64,000 nucleotides of DNA from Hydrogenophaga sp. SL48 (GTDB taxonomy: Bacteria > Pseudomonadota > Gammaproteobacteria > Burkholderiales > Burkholderiaceae_C): NCBI RefSeq assembly GCF_021729865.1, contig NZ_CP063400.1, forward strand, positions 3,286,001-3,350,000. The letters are read 5' to 3'. Of the stretch, positions 53,854-61,890 are shown piece after piece; positions within the stretch are counted from its first letter, which is position 1; every line of letters begins with the position of its first letter. The notes under the pieces were generated by a model. It did not search any database and had not been told where the DNA came from. It saw only the letters and a program-made list of their open reading frames with translations. Made by a program: the position numbers and the translations under genes.

Positions 53854-54921
53854 CTATCGAGCGGCGTGAACGACCTCGACCCCGCCCTCTCGCTCGCGAA
53901 GCTGCACGGGCAGAACCCGCGGCAGGAGACGGGCAAAGTTGTCCGGCCGGCGCGGGTTGAAGGTGCCCGTCACGCGCAGCGCGGCGACGGCGGGCTCACG
54001 CACGGTCAACGGAACCGGGCCATAACGCTCGAACTCCGCCAGCGCCTGGTCCAGCCGCACATCGTCAAAACTGACGCGGCTCTCACGCCAGGGAGCGATA
54101 CCCGCAGCGGGTACCACGGACACGGCACCCAGCAAGCCCGCCCTGTCGCTGGAAATTTGTTGCCCAGCGACCAGTTCGACAGGCGATTCACCTCCGCCGG
54201 ACGGCGTTGCGCGCACCACCCGCACACGTCCTTTTTCCACGGCCACGTGGACACCTTCGCGGCCAGGCACGTCGGGCGTGTGGCGCACGGAAAACCGGGT
54301 GCCGACGACCGTGATGCGCAACGGACCCGCCAGCACATCAAAGGGACGCGCCGCATCGCCCTGGACCTGGAACACAGCCTGCCCCTGCGGCAGCCGAACC
54401 TCGCGTCGATCGCGGTACATCGTCACATCGGCTCTGGTGAGCGTGTCCAGTCTCAGATGGCTGCCCTCCGGCAGGGCCACCTCAAGCTGTTGCCCCCTCC
54501 CGGTGGCAAATTGCTGCGTGAACACCGGTTGCTGCTGCCAATGATTCCAGGCCAGGTAACCCCCACAGACCACCGAGAGCGCCACACTGGCCACCGCCGC
54601 CTGCGGCACCCACAAAGCCAACCCACGCCACCAGGCACGCCGACGCGGCACGGTGGGGGCGGATGCGGTCCTGTCGTCGGCCAGGTTCTGTTTCAGCGTG
54701 CGCACACCGTCCGCCGGCAACGCGTCGAGGATGCGCCAGTCATCTTGGTGCCGTGCAAAAGCCGCCGCATGGGCACTGTCCGCCGCCAGCCAGGACTGAA
54801 GCGCCGCTTCGTCCGCAGCGTCGAGCGACCCACCGGCACGTCGCACGAACCAGTCCAGCGCCACATCGTCGGTGTCTGTGGAAGGTGCGGTTGGCGCCTG
54901 GGCTGGCTGCGGGGTACTCAT
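53854..54921 (-). CDS. FecR-type transmembrane anti-sigma/sigma regulator
   Basis: A 355-residue protein: N-terminal cytoplasmic domain with the DUF4880 pattern (DDVALDWFVRRAGGSLDAADEAALQSWLAADSAHAAAFARHQDDW, about 18-62), one membrane helix (about 102-122, LWVPQAAVASVALSVVCGGYLAW) and a periplasmic FecR domain (LPEGSHLRLDTLTRADV, RTTVVGTRFSVR type). It relays receptor occupancy to the sigma factor. Translation from 54921 excludes an artefactual upstream frame. It starts 79 bases after the sigma-factor gene. Confidence 0.88.
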   Translation of the reverse strand: MSTPQPAQAPTAPSTDTDDVALDWFVRRAGGSLDAADEAALQSWLAADSAHAAAFARHQDDWRILDALPADGVRTLKQNLADDRTASAPTVPRRRAWWRGLALWVPQAAVASVALSVVCGGYLAWNHWQQQPVFTQQFATGRGQQLEVALPEGSHLRLDTLTRADVTMYRDRREVRLPQGQAVFQVQGDAARPFDVLAGPLRITVVGTRFSVRHTPDVPGREGVHVAVEKGRVRVVRATPSGGGESPVELVAGQQISSDRAGLLGAVSVVPAAGIAPWRESRVSFDDVRLDQALAEFERYGPVPLTVREPAVAALRVTGTFNPRRPDNFARLLPRVLPVQLREREGGVEVVHAAR

Positions 54922-55000
54922 GGCGTGGTGATCGGCTCTGGGATGTAGACGCACCAGCAGGCCCAAACCCCATGCCGGGCAACCAGGCGTGCAGACAGAT

Positions 55001-55597
55001 TCATTTGCGGGCAGGTTTTCTTCGACGAAGCGTCGGCTCAGCGGTGGCCTCGGCTGTGCCGTCCAGTTGCGCCCTGCAGCGCCTGCAGGCTTCCATGGCC
55101 AGCTTGACATGCTGTTCGACCATCTTGCGCGAAATGCCCATCTGCTCGGCCACCTCTGCATGCGACATTCCGTCGAACTTGTGGAGGATGAAAGCCTCCC
55201 GGCAGCGCAGCGGCAAGGCGTCGATGGTGGCCAGAAGCGCGTGGACGCCCTGTGTCGAGGCGGCGGCCACATCGGGTTCACCGGCTTGAGGCGCCGCAAG
55301 CTGATCGAGCTCGGCGGCAGAGGCTTCCGCATCCGCGTGTAACGTCTCGCCGCGCACCTCGCTGCGGCGGTGCAGGTCGATCTGGAGGTTGCGCGCCGTG
55401 CGGTACAGCAACGCCCGGGGCTCCGGCACGGACTGGCCGGCGTGCTGAAGCGCGAGGACCCGCGCATACGTTTCCTGCACGACGTCGACCGCAGCATCGC
55501 GGCTGCGCACCGTGCGAGAACAGAAATTCAGCAGCTCTTGGTAGTAGCGCTCAAGCACGGGTGGATCGATACCGATGAGATGACGGCATCCCGTCAA
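55001..55597 (-). CDS. FecI-like ECF sigma factor
   Basis: A protein of about 198 residues with sigma-70 region 2 (ERYYQELLNFCSRTVRSRDAAVDVVQETYARVLAL) and region 4 (LPLRCREAFILHKFDGMSHAEVAEQMGISRKMVEQHVKLAMEAC). This is the iron-starvation ECF class. The start is uncertain: a TATAAT at 55645-55640 and Fur-like site place transcription after 55640, so the ATG at 55669 is unlikely. TTG at 55597 or GTG at 55558 remain; neither has a clear Shine-Dalgarno. The basic tail LRRRKPARK is unusual. Confidence 0.85.
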   Translation of the reverse strand: MTGCRHLIGIDPPVLERYYQELLNFCSRTVRSRDAAVDVVQETYARVLALQHAGQSVPEPRALLYRTARNLQIDLHRRSEVRGETLHADAEASAAELDQLAAPQAGEPDVAAASTQGVHALLATIDALPLRCREAFILHKFDGMSHAEVAEQMGISRKMVEQHVKLAMEACRRCRAQLDGTAEATAEPTLRRRKPARK

Positions 55598-55642
55598 CGC
55601 GCAGACGTCGGGATGTGGAGGTGCTGGGTGAAGCGCCCCATT

Positions 55643-55661
55643 ATAAATGCGAATTATTATC
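55643..55661 (-). promoter_or_regulatory. Fur-box-like site and -10 element for the sigma factor gene
   Basis: The minus strand GATAATAATTCGCATTTAT matches the Fur consensus at about 12 of 19 positions. It overlaps a perfect TATAAT -10 hexamer (55645-55640), so bound Fur would block RNA polymerase. Confidence 0.65.
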
Positions 55662-55766
55662 AAATACATTGAATCGACGGCACGGGGTACCTCTTCTTTG
55701 TTTCAAGAAGCACCGTTCCAGCAGAGGCCTGCCTGACCGAAGTCGCCCGGTGGCGGGCGTCCGATT

Positions 55767-56843
55767 TCAGGGCCGTCCGCACACACCCAGTGAGATGCCG
55801 AGCCGCGTCAGGTAGCGGCGGTAGGCACTCGACATGCGGTCGGCCGGGCCGTGCACCTCGCCGACGCCGCTGTCTTTGCCGATGGGCAGGGTTTTGGGTT
55901 GCTGCGATTCCACGATGGGCCGGTCTTGCGCGAACACGGCGTCCTGGAAGGCGCGCAGTTCTTCGTCGTCCGACAAGTCGCCCAGCGTGGCCATGGCGAA
56001 CCAGGCGGTGCAGGCCTCGGGGCCGTCGGGGCGGATGAAGAGCGCGATGGCGTTGCTCACCGGGTCGCCCTCGGCCGCGTCCTTGCGCAGGATGGCCGCG
56101 TAGGGGTGGGGCACCTCGTAGCGGTAGGCCACCCAGCCACCCTCTTCGGCGCCCGCGTAGCCCTTGGGCTGCCAGGCTTTGCAGTCGCTCACCGCCACGC
56201 CACCCTCGCCCTCTTCCACCCGGCCGGTGTCCACCTGCGCGTGGCTGCGCGCGCCGAGCCAGCCTTCGTGCACGAAGCCGAAGTGGCTCAGGTCGAGAAA
56301 GTTCTCCACCAGGCGCGGCGCGCTGGTCTGCACCTCGTAAGGACCGCAGACCAGCTGGCGCCAGACCGGGTCGGTCCATGGCTCGAACACCGGCGGTTCG
56401 GCCAGGGCGGCGGGCACGTGGGTGCGGTCCGGCCGCTGCAGGCGAACCCACACCAGGCCGTGGCGCTCCACCGCTTCAAACGCCGTCGCGCAGTGGGACG
56501 CCGGCGGTTCGAACGTGGGCGACGCCGGCACATGGGCGCAGCGCCCGACCGCCACCGCTTCACCGTGCGCCGAACGGGCCGCCACATCGCCCGCGAACTG
56601 CCAGCCGTGGTAGGGGCACTCCAGCCGCGCGCCGTGCAGGTGGTGGAGCACCCGGCCCAGCGAGAGCTTCGCGCCCCGGTGCGGACAGCGGTCGGCCCAG
56701 GCGTGCACCAGGGCGTCGTGCCCATGGTCGTGCGCCGGCTCGCGCCAGAGCACCAGCGGCTGACCCAGCAGCTCCACCGCCGCGGGTTCGTCCCGCAGGT
56801 GCATGGACGCCATCACCGGGTGCCAGAGTTGTTTCTCGATCAT
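55767..56843 (-). CDS. Rieske [2Fe-2S] oxygenase of the purine locus
   Basis: A 358-residue Rieske mononuclear-iron oxygenase of the VanA/pheophorbide-oxygenase-like class. 2Fe-2S ligands are CPHRG (about 53-57) and CPYHGW (about 76-81); the iron site is ENFLDLSHFGFVHEG (about 180-194). AGGAGATCCC precedes the ATG. It lies just after the BMP lipoprotein gene and its terminator, in line with the nucleoside importer and xdh. This class includes N- and O-demethylases, so a modified purine such as a methylxanthine is one possibility, but substrate is unknown. No reductase is adjacent. Confidence 0.85.
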   Translation of the reverse strand: MIEKQLWHPVMASMHLRDEPAAVELLGQPLVLWREPAHDHGHDALVHAWADRCPHRGAKLSLGRVLHHLHGARLECPYHGWQFAGDVAARSAHGEAVAVGRCAHVPASPTFEPPASHCATAFEAVERHGLVWVRLQRPDRTHVPAALAEPPVFEPWTDPVWRQLVCGPYEVQTSAPRLVENFLDLSHFGFVHEGWLGARSHAQVDTGRVEEGEGGVAVSDCKAWQPKGYAGAEEGGWVAYRYEVPHPYAAILRKDAAEGDPVSNAIALFIRPDGPEACTAWFAMATLGDLSDDEELRAFQDAVFAQDRPIVESQQPKTLPIGKDSGVGEVHGPADRMSSAYRRYLTRLGISLGVCGRP

Positions 56844-56858
56844 GGGATCTCCTCAAGC

Positions 56859-56887
56859 AAAAAAGCCGCTGCGGATGCAGCGGCTTT
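56859..56887 (-). terminator. Intrinsic terminator just upstream of the Rieske gene
   Basis: AAAGCCGCTGC and GCAGCGGCTTT form an 11-base perfect stem with a GGAT loop, followed on the minus strand by six T. It ends only 15 bases before the Rieske ATG, leaving no room for a separate promoter. Confidence 0.88.
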
Positions 56888-56955
56888 GGGCCAGGGCACC
56901 GCAGGTCCGACGGTGGTCGATCTGCCAGGTGTCCGGGGCGAAGGGCCTTTCCCAG

Positions 56956-57034
56956 GATGCGGTGGAACCGGCTCCGCCGGGCCACTCGCATCGCCCCCTT
57001 GAGGGGGTCGCGCCTGCGGCGCGGCGGGGGTGGG
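56956..57034 (-). repeat. GC-rich palindromic dispersed repeat, copy D
   Basis: It starts at the base after the BMP lipoprotein stop and includes CGCCGCAGGCG, CCCCCTCAAGGGGG and CCGGCGGAGCCGG in minus-strand order. It precedes the terminator at 56859. Confidence 0.75.
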
Positions 57035-58189
57035 TCAGTTCGGCACCTTGCCTTCGACGCCCTTGACGTAGAACTTCACGCCACCCAGGAACTTGTCGTC
57101 GGCGACGACGTCCTTGGCCAGCACTTCCTTGCCGTCCTGACCCAGGATCGGACCCTTCCAGATCGAGAAGCTGCCGTCTTTCAGGCCGGCCTTGATGGTC
57201 TCGATCTTGGCCTTGGTGTCAGCGGGCACGTCTTCGGCAATGGACACCATGTCGATCGCGCCTTCCTTGTGGCCCCACCACACGCCACCGGTGCTCCAGG
57301 TGCCTTCCAGCGCGTCCTTGGTGGCCTTGATGTAGTACGGAGCCCAGTTGATCACGGCAGAACCCAGGTGGGCCTTGGGGCCGTAGGCGGTCATGTCGGA
57401 ATCCCAGCCGAAGGCGCGCTTGCCTTTTTCTTCGGCCGTCTTGAGCACGGCGGGCGAGTCGGTGTTCTGCATCAGCACGTCGGCGCCACCGTTGATCAGC
57501 GAGGTCGCGGCTTCGGTTTCTTTCGGAGGGTCGAACCAGCCGTTCACCCACACCACCTTGGTCTTGACCTTGGGGTTGACCGACTGCGCACCCAAGGTGA
57601 AGCTGTTGATGTTGCGGATCACTTCAGGGATTGGGATCGAGGCCACGACGCCCAGCGTGTTGGTCTTGGTCATGGAACCCGCGATCACGCCGGCCATGTA
57701 CGCGCCTTCGTAGGTGCGGCTGTCGTAGGTGCGCATGTTCTCGGCGGTCTTGTAGCCGGTGGCGTGCTCGAACTTCACGTCCTTGAAGTCGGGCGCCACC
57801 TTGAGCATGGGCTCCATGTAGCCGAAGGTGGTGCCGAAGATCAGCTTGTTGCCCTGGGTCGCCATGTCGCGGATCACGCGCTCGGCGTCGGGGCCTTCGG
57901 GCACGCCTTCGACAAAGCTGGTCACGATCTTGTCGCCGAACTCGGCTTCGATCGCCTTGCGGGCGTTGTCGTGGGCAAACGTCCAGCCACCGTCACCCAC
58001 CGGGCCGACGTAGGCAAACGCGACCTTCAACGGCTCGGCCTTCGGTGCCTCGGCAACGGCCGGCGCCGGTGCGGGCGCCGCGGCGGGTGCGGGCGCTTCT
58101 TCCTTCTTGCCGCAGCCGATCAGCGTGGCGCTGGCCAGCGCGGTCAGCGCGAAGGCCTTGATCAGGGAACGTTTGCTCAGTTCTGTCAT
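57035..58189 (-). CDS. BMP-family nucleoside-binding lipoprotein
   Basis: A 384-residue BMP-type binding lipoprotein. A lipobox SATLIGC places the lipidated cysteine at residue 26, followed by a proline/alanine linker (APAPAAAPAPAPAVAEAP). The domain starts VAFAYVGPVGDGGWTFAHDNARKAIEA and contains EGPDAERVIRDMATQGNKLIF, close to the paralogue at 40747. It is the first gene before the Rieske oxygenase and directly after the two permease genes and ATPase, so it is the binding protein of this importer. Confidence 0.92.
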   Translation of the reverse strand: MTELSKRSLIKAFALTALASATLIGCGKKEEAPAPAAAPAPAPAVAEAPKAEPLKVAFAYVGPVGDGGWTFAHDNARKAIEAEFGDKIVTSFVEGVPEGPDAERVIRDMATQGNKLIFGTTFGYMEPMLKVAPDFKDVKFEHATGYKTAENMRTYDSRTYEGAYMAGVIAGSMTKTNTLGVVASIPIPEVIRNINSFTLGAQSVNPKVKTKVVWVNGWFDPPKETEAATSLINGGADVLMQNTDSPAVLKTAEEKGKRAFGWDSDMTAYGPKAHLGSAVINWAPYYIKATKDALEGTWSTGGVWWGHKEGAIDMVSIAEDVPADTKAKIETIKAGLKDGSFSIWKGPILGQDGKEVLAKDVVADDKFLGGVKFYVKGVEGKVPN

Positions 58190-58276
58190 GGAAACCTCTT
58201 GGTGGGTGGGTTAAAGAAATCGAAACAACAAATGGGATTGAAACACGAGTCTATGCGCAGGCCCACCCCTCCGGGG

Positions 58277-58352
58277 ACACCGCCGGGCCGGCTTTGCCGG
58301 ACGGCCGGTGTCGCCTCCTTGGGGGTGACGCCGAAGGCGGCGCAGGGGGAGC
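58277..58352 (-). repeat. GC-rich palindromic dispersed repeat, copy E
   Basis: It begins four bases past the permease stop and includes CGCCTTCGGCG, CCCCCAAGGAGG-like and CCGGCAAAGCCGG stems in minus-strand order. It lies between the permease and the lipoprotein gene. Confidence 0.75.
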
Positions 58353-58356
58353 TTCA

Positions 58357-59277
58357 TCATGCGCCAGGGTAAAAGGGCTTCCCGATCGAAGTGGGCATGT
58401 TGATGCGGATCCAGGTCGGGTTGCGCGAGATCAGCACCAGCACCACGATGGTGGCCAGGTACGGCATCATGGTCAGGAACTGGCTGGGCACGTTCACACC
58501 GATGCCCTGCAGGTGAAACTGCAGCATGGTCACGAAACCAAACAGGTAGGCACCAAGCAACACGCGTGCCGGTCGCCAGGTCGCGAAGGTGGTGAGCGCG
58601 AGTGCGATCCAGCCCTTGCCGGCGATCATGCCCTCGACCCACAGCGGCGTGTACACGGTGGACACGTAAGCCCCGGCCAGACCGCAGAGCCCGCCGCCGG
58701 CCATCACGGCCATGAGGCGGATGCGGCGCACCGGGTAGCCCAGCGCGTGGGCCGACTCCGGGCTCTCGCCCACGCTGCGCAGCACCAGGCCGGCGCGCGT
58801 GCGGTAGAGAAACCAGATCAGGCCCAGCACCAGCCCCACGCACACATAGACCATGGGATGGTGGCGGAACAGCATGGGGCCGAGCAGCGGGATGTCGGCC
58901 AGCACCGGAATGGTGAAAGGCGGCAGCGAAGGCAGCTTGGCCTGCACGAAGCTGGTGCCCGCGAAGGCCGAAAACCCCGCGCCAAACAGCGACAGCGCCA
59001 GCCCCGTGGCGTACTGGTTGGTGTTGAGCCAGATCACCAGCACACCGAACACCCCGGCCAGCAAGGCGCCCACCGCCATGCCGGCCGCGAAGCCCGCCAC
59101 GGTGCTGCCGGTGTGCACCACGGTGGCAAAACCCGCCAGCGCGGCGCAGAGCATCAGGCCCTCGGCACCGAGGTTGACGATGCCGGCCTTTTCGTTGATC
59201 AGCAGGCCCAGCGAAGCGATGGCCAGCACGGTGCCCGCGTTGAGCGAGGCGCCGATCAGGAGTGCGATGGATTCCAT
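58357..59277 (-). CDS. Nucleoside-type ABC importer permease (NupQ-like)
   Basis: A 306-residue BPD_transp_2-type permease with about eight to nine hydrophobic segments. It opens MESIALLIGASLNAGTVLAIASLGLLINEKAGIVNLGAEGLML, the hallmark of the second permease of BMP-type nucleoside importers, and has YPVRRIRLMAVMAGGGLCGLAGAY and RPARVLLGAYLFGFV later. It lies 12 bases after the first permease gene. Confidence 0.9.
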   Translation of the reverse strand: MESIALLIGASLNAGTVLAIASLGLLINEKAGIVNLGAEGLMLCAALAGFATVVHTGSTVAGFAAGMAVGALLAGVFGVLVIWLNTNQYATGLALSLFGAGFSAFAGTSFVQAKLPSLPPFTIPVLADIPLLGPMLFRHHPMVYVCVGLVLGLIWFLYRTRAGLVLRSVGESPESAHALGYPVRRIRLMAVMAGGGLCGLAGAYVSTVYTPLWVEGMIAGKGWIALALTTFATWRPARVLLGAYLFGFVTMLQFHLQGIGVNVPSQFLTMMPYLATIVVLVLISRNPTWIRINMPTSIGKPFYPGA

Positions 59278-59289
59278 GTTTCGTACTCC

Positions 59290-60345
59290 TTACTTTTTCC
59301 AAACCACACGGTATGCGATGAGCGTGTCGCAGGCCAGCAGCGCGAACAGCAGCAGGCCTTGGAACACGCCGGTGATCGACTTCGGCAGGCCCATGCGCGA
59401 CTGCGCCAGTTCACCACCGATGTAGAACATGCTCATCAGGATGGCCGAGAACACGATGCCCACCGGGTGCAGCCGCCCCACATAGGCCACGATGATCGCG
59501 GCGAAGCCGTAGCCCGCTGGCACATAGGGCGTGAGCTGGCCAATCGGCCCGGCCACCTCCAGCGCACCGGCCAGACCGGCGGCACCGCCCGAGGTCAGCA
59601 GCGCGATCCACAGCGCCTTGCGTGAGGAGAAGCCGGCGTAGCGCGCCGCCGCCGGGGCCAGGCCACCCACCAGTTGGGCGAAGCCGGCGTAGGTGCGGAA
59701 CAGAAACACCCAGACCGCGGCCACGCCGGCCAGCGCGAGCAGCAGGCCGACGTTGACGCGCGAGCCCTGCATCAGCTTGGGGATCTGGGTGACGGCGTCG
59801 AAGGTTTTGGTCTGCGGGAAGTTGTAGCCCAGCGGGTCTTTCCAGGGGCCGTAGACCAGGAAGTTCAGCACCTGGATCGCCACGTACACCAGCATCAGGC
59901 TGACCAGGATTTCGTTGGCGTTGAAGCGGTCGCGCAGCAGCGCGGTGATGCCGGCCCAGAACATGCCGCCCGCCACGCCCGCGAGCAGGATGGCGACCAC
60001 GATCCAGCGCCCGGTGTCGGGCCCGGCGAGCAACGCCACGCCGGCCGCGAACACCGCGCCGATCACGAACTGGCCTTCGGCACCGATGTTCCACACGTTG
60101 GAGCGGAAACACACCGCCAGCCCGAGCGCGATGATCAGCAGCGGCGTGGCCTTGACCATCAGCTCCGAGAGCGCGTAGGTGCTCTTGAGCGGCTCCCAGA
60201 AGAAGACCTGCAGGCCACGCACCGGGTCTTTGCCCAGCAGCGCAAACAGGATCACACCGATCACCACGGTGATGGCCAGCGCCAGCAGCGGCGAGGCGTA
60301 GCCCCAGCGCGCCGAGGGTTGGGGGCGGACTTCAAGCCGCAGCAT
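59290..60345 (-). CDS. Nucleoside-type ABC importer permease (NupP-like)
   Basis: A 351-residue inner-membrane permease. Family blocks are FFWEPLKSTYALSELMVKATPLLIIALGLAVCFRSNVWNIGAEGQFVIGA (about 45-95), MFWAGITALLRDRFNANEILVSLMLVYVA and VGRLHPVGIVFSAILMSMFYIGGELAQ. It overlaps the ATPase gene by 14 bases and precedes the second permease, forming a standard three-component membrane complex. Confidence 0.9.
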   Translation of the reverse strand: MLRLEVRPQPSARWGYASPLLALAITVVIGVILFALLGKDPVRGLQVFFWEPLKSTYALSELMVKATPLLIIALGLAVCFRSNVWNIGAEGQFVIGAVFAAGVALLAGPDTGRWIVVAILLAGVAGGMFWAGITALLRDRFNANEILVSLMLVYVAIQVLNFLVYGPWKDPLGYNFPQTKTFDAVTQIPKLMQGSRVNVGLLLALAGVAAVWVFLFRTYAGFAQLVGGLAPAAARYAGFSSRKALWIALLTSGGAAGLAGALEVAGPIGQLTPYVPAGYGFAAIIVAYVGRLHPVGIVFSAILMSMFYIGGELAQSRMGLPKSITGVFQGLLLFALLACDTLIAYRVVWKK

Positions 60346-61870
60346 GGGCGGTCTCCTTCTTGTTGTTGTGGCTGGTGTCCCAGAGGCCGGACATCCACTC
60401 GCCGATGCGCTCGATGGTGGCGTCGGCCCGGTCCAGGCTGGGGGAGAGCCGCCCCTTGGCGATCACGTGCAGGCGGTCGCTGATCTCGAACAGCTCGTCC
60501 AGCTCTTCGCTCACCACCAGCACCGCACAACCCGCGTCGCGCAGCGCCAGGATCTCGCCGCGGATCTGCGCCGAAGCGCCCACGTCCACACCCCAGGTGG
60601 GCTGGCTCACGATCAGCAATTTGGGCTTGGCCTCGATCTCCCGGCCGACGATGAACTTCTGCAGGTTGCCGCCCGAGAGCGACTTGGCCGCCGCGTCCGG
60701 CCCGTTGGCCTTGACGTTGTAGCGCTGGATGATGTCGGCCGCCTGGACCTTGAGCGCGCCGAGACGCAGCCAGCCGCCCGCCCCCAGCGTGTCGCGGCGC
60801 GACAGCAGCAGGTTGTGCGCGAGCGAGAGCGTGGGCACCGCGCCGCGGCCCAGCCGCTCTTCGGGCACGAAATGCAGGCCCAGCGCGCGGCGCTTGCCCG
60901 GGCCGTAGCGCGAAACGTCTTTGCCGCCCACCGAGATGCTGCCGGCCGGCGCGTGGGTGTCTTCGCCCGAAAGCGCAAACAGCAGCTCGGCCTGGCCGTT
61001 GCCCGACACGCCCGCGATACCCACCACCTCGCCCGCGCGAACGGTCAAGGCGATGTCGTGCAGGTCGGTGCCGAACGGGTCATCGCTGGGCATGCTGAGG
61101 TCTTTCACCTCCATCACCGTGGCACCCACCTTGAGTTCGCGCACGTTCAATGCCGGCGGCTCGGCACCGATCATCAGGCGCGAGAGCGAGGCGTTGCTTT
61201 CTTCGCGCGGGTCGCACACACCCGTGACCTGGCCACCGCGCAACACCGTGCAGGCGGTGCACAGCTCGCGGATCTCGTGCAGCTTGTGGCTGATGTACAG
61301 GATGCTGCAGCCCTCGGCCGCCAGCTTGTTGAGCACGATGAAGAGCTTCTCCACCGCCTGGGGCGTCAGCACCGAGGTCGGTTCGTCGAGGATCAGCAGT
61401 TGCGGTCGGGTCAACAGCGCGCGGATGATTTCCACGCGCTGCATCTCGCCCACGCTGAGCGTGTGCACCGGGCGCTTGGGATCGATGTCCAGCCCGTACG
61501 CCGATGCGGTGACATCGATGCTGGCGCTGACCTCGGGCAGGCTGAGCGACTTGTCCAGCCCCAGCCACACGTTCTCGGCCACGGTCAGCGTGTCGAACAG
61601 GCTGAAGTGCTGGAACACCATGCTGATGCCCAGCGCCCGCGCCTCCTGCGGGTTGCGCACGTGCACCGGCCGGCCGTTGAACATGACCGAGCCCTCGTCG
61701 GGCTTGACCGAGCCGTAGATGATTTTCATCAACGTGGACTTGCCGGCGCCGTTCTCGCCCAGCACGGCGTGGATCTGGCCCGGTGCCACGCTGAGCGAGA
61801 CGCCGTTGTTGGCCACCACGCCGGGGTAGCGTTTGGTGATGCCGGTGAGCTGGAGTCGGGGAGTGGTCAC
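60332..61870 (-). CDS. Nucleoside-type ABC importer double ATPase (NupO-like)
   Basis: A 512-residue protein with two ABC domains. The first has Walker A GENGAGKST (about residue 37), signature LSVGEMQRVEI and LLILDEPTSVL. The second has the usual degenerate P-loop GVSGNGQAE (near 290), LSGGNLQKFIVGRE and SQPTWGVD. This arrangement is that of RbsA/MglA/YufO-type importers. The start is a GTG at 61870 (VTTPRLQLTG) with AGGAG upstream; the longer open frame has no family similarity. Confidence 0.92.
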   Translation of the reverse strand: MTTPRLQLTGITKRYPGVVANNGVSLSVAPGQIHAVLGENGAGKSTLMKIIYGSVKPDEGSVMFNGRPVHVRNPQEARALGISMVFQHFSLFDTLTVAENVWLGLDKSLSLPEVSASIDVTASAYGLDIDPKRPVHTLSVGEMQRVEIIRALLTRPQLLILDEPTSVLTPQAVEKLFIVLNKLAAEGCSILYISHKLHEIRELCTACTVLRGGQVTGVCDPREESNASLSRLMIGAEPPALNVRELKVGATVMEVKDLSMPSDDPFGTDLHDIALTVRAGEVVGIAGVSGNGQAELLFALSGEDTHAPAGSISVGGKDVSRYGPGKRRALGLHFVPEERLGRGAVPTLSLAHNLLLSRRDTLGAGGWLRLGALKVQAADIIQRYNVKANGPDAAAKSLSGGNLQKFIVGREIEAKPKLLIVSQPTWGVDVGASAQIRGEILALRDAGCAVLVVSEELDELFEISDRLHVIAKGRLSPSLDRADATIERIGEWMSGLWDTSHNNKKETAHAAA

Positions 61871-61890
61871 GGGGTCTCCTCTTGGGGTGT

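Noticed and set aside
54922..55497. A 547-residue FecR with N-terminal extension
   Set aside because: The extension is an out-of-frame reading of the sigma-factor gene; FecR homology starts at 54921.
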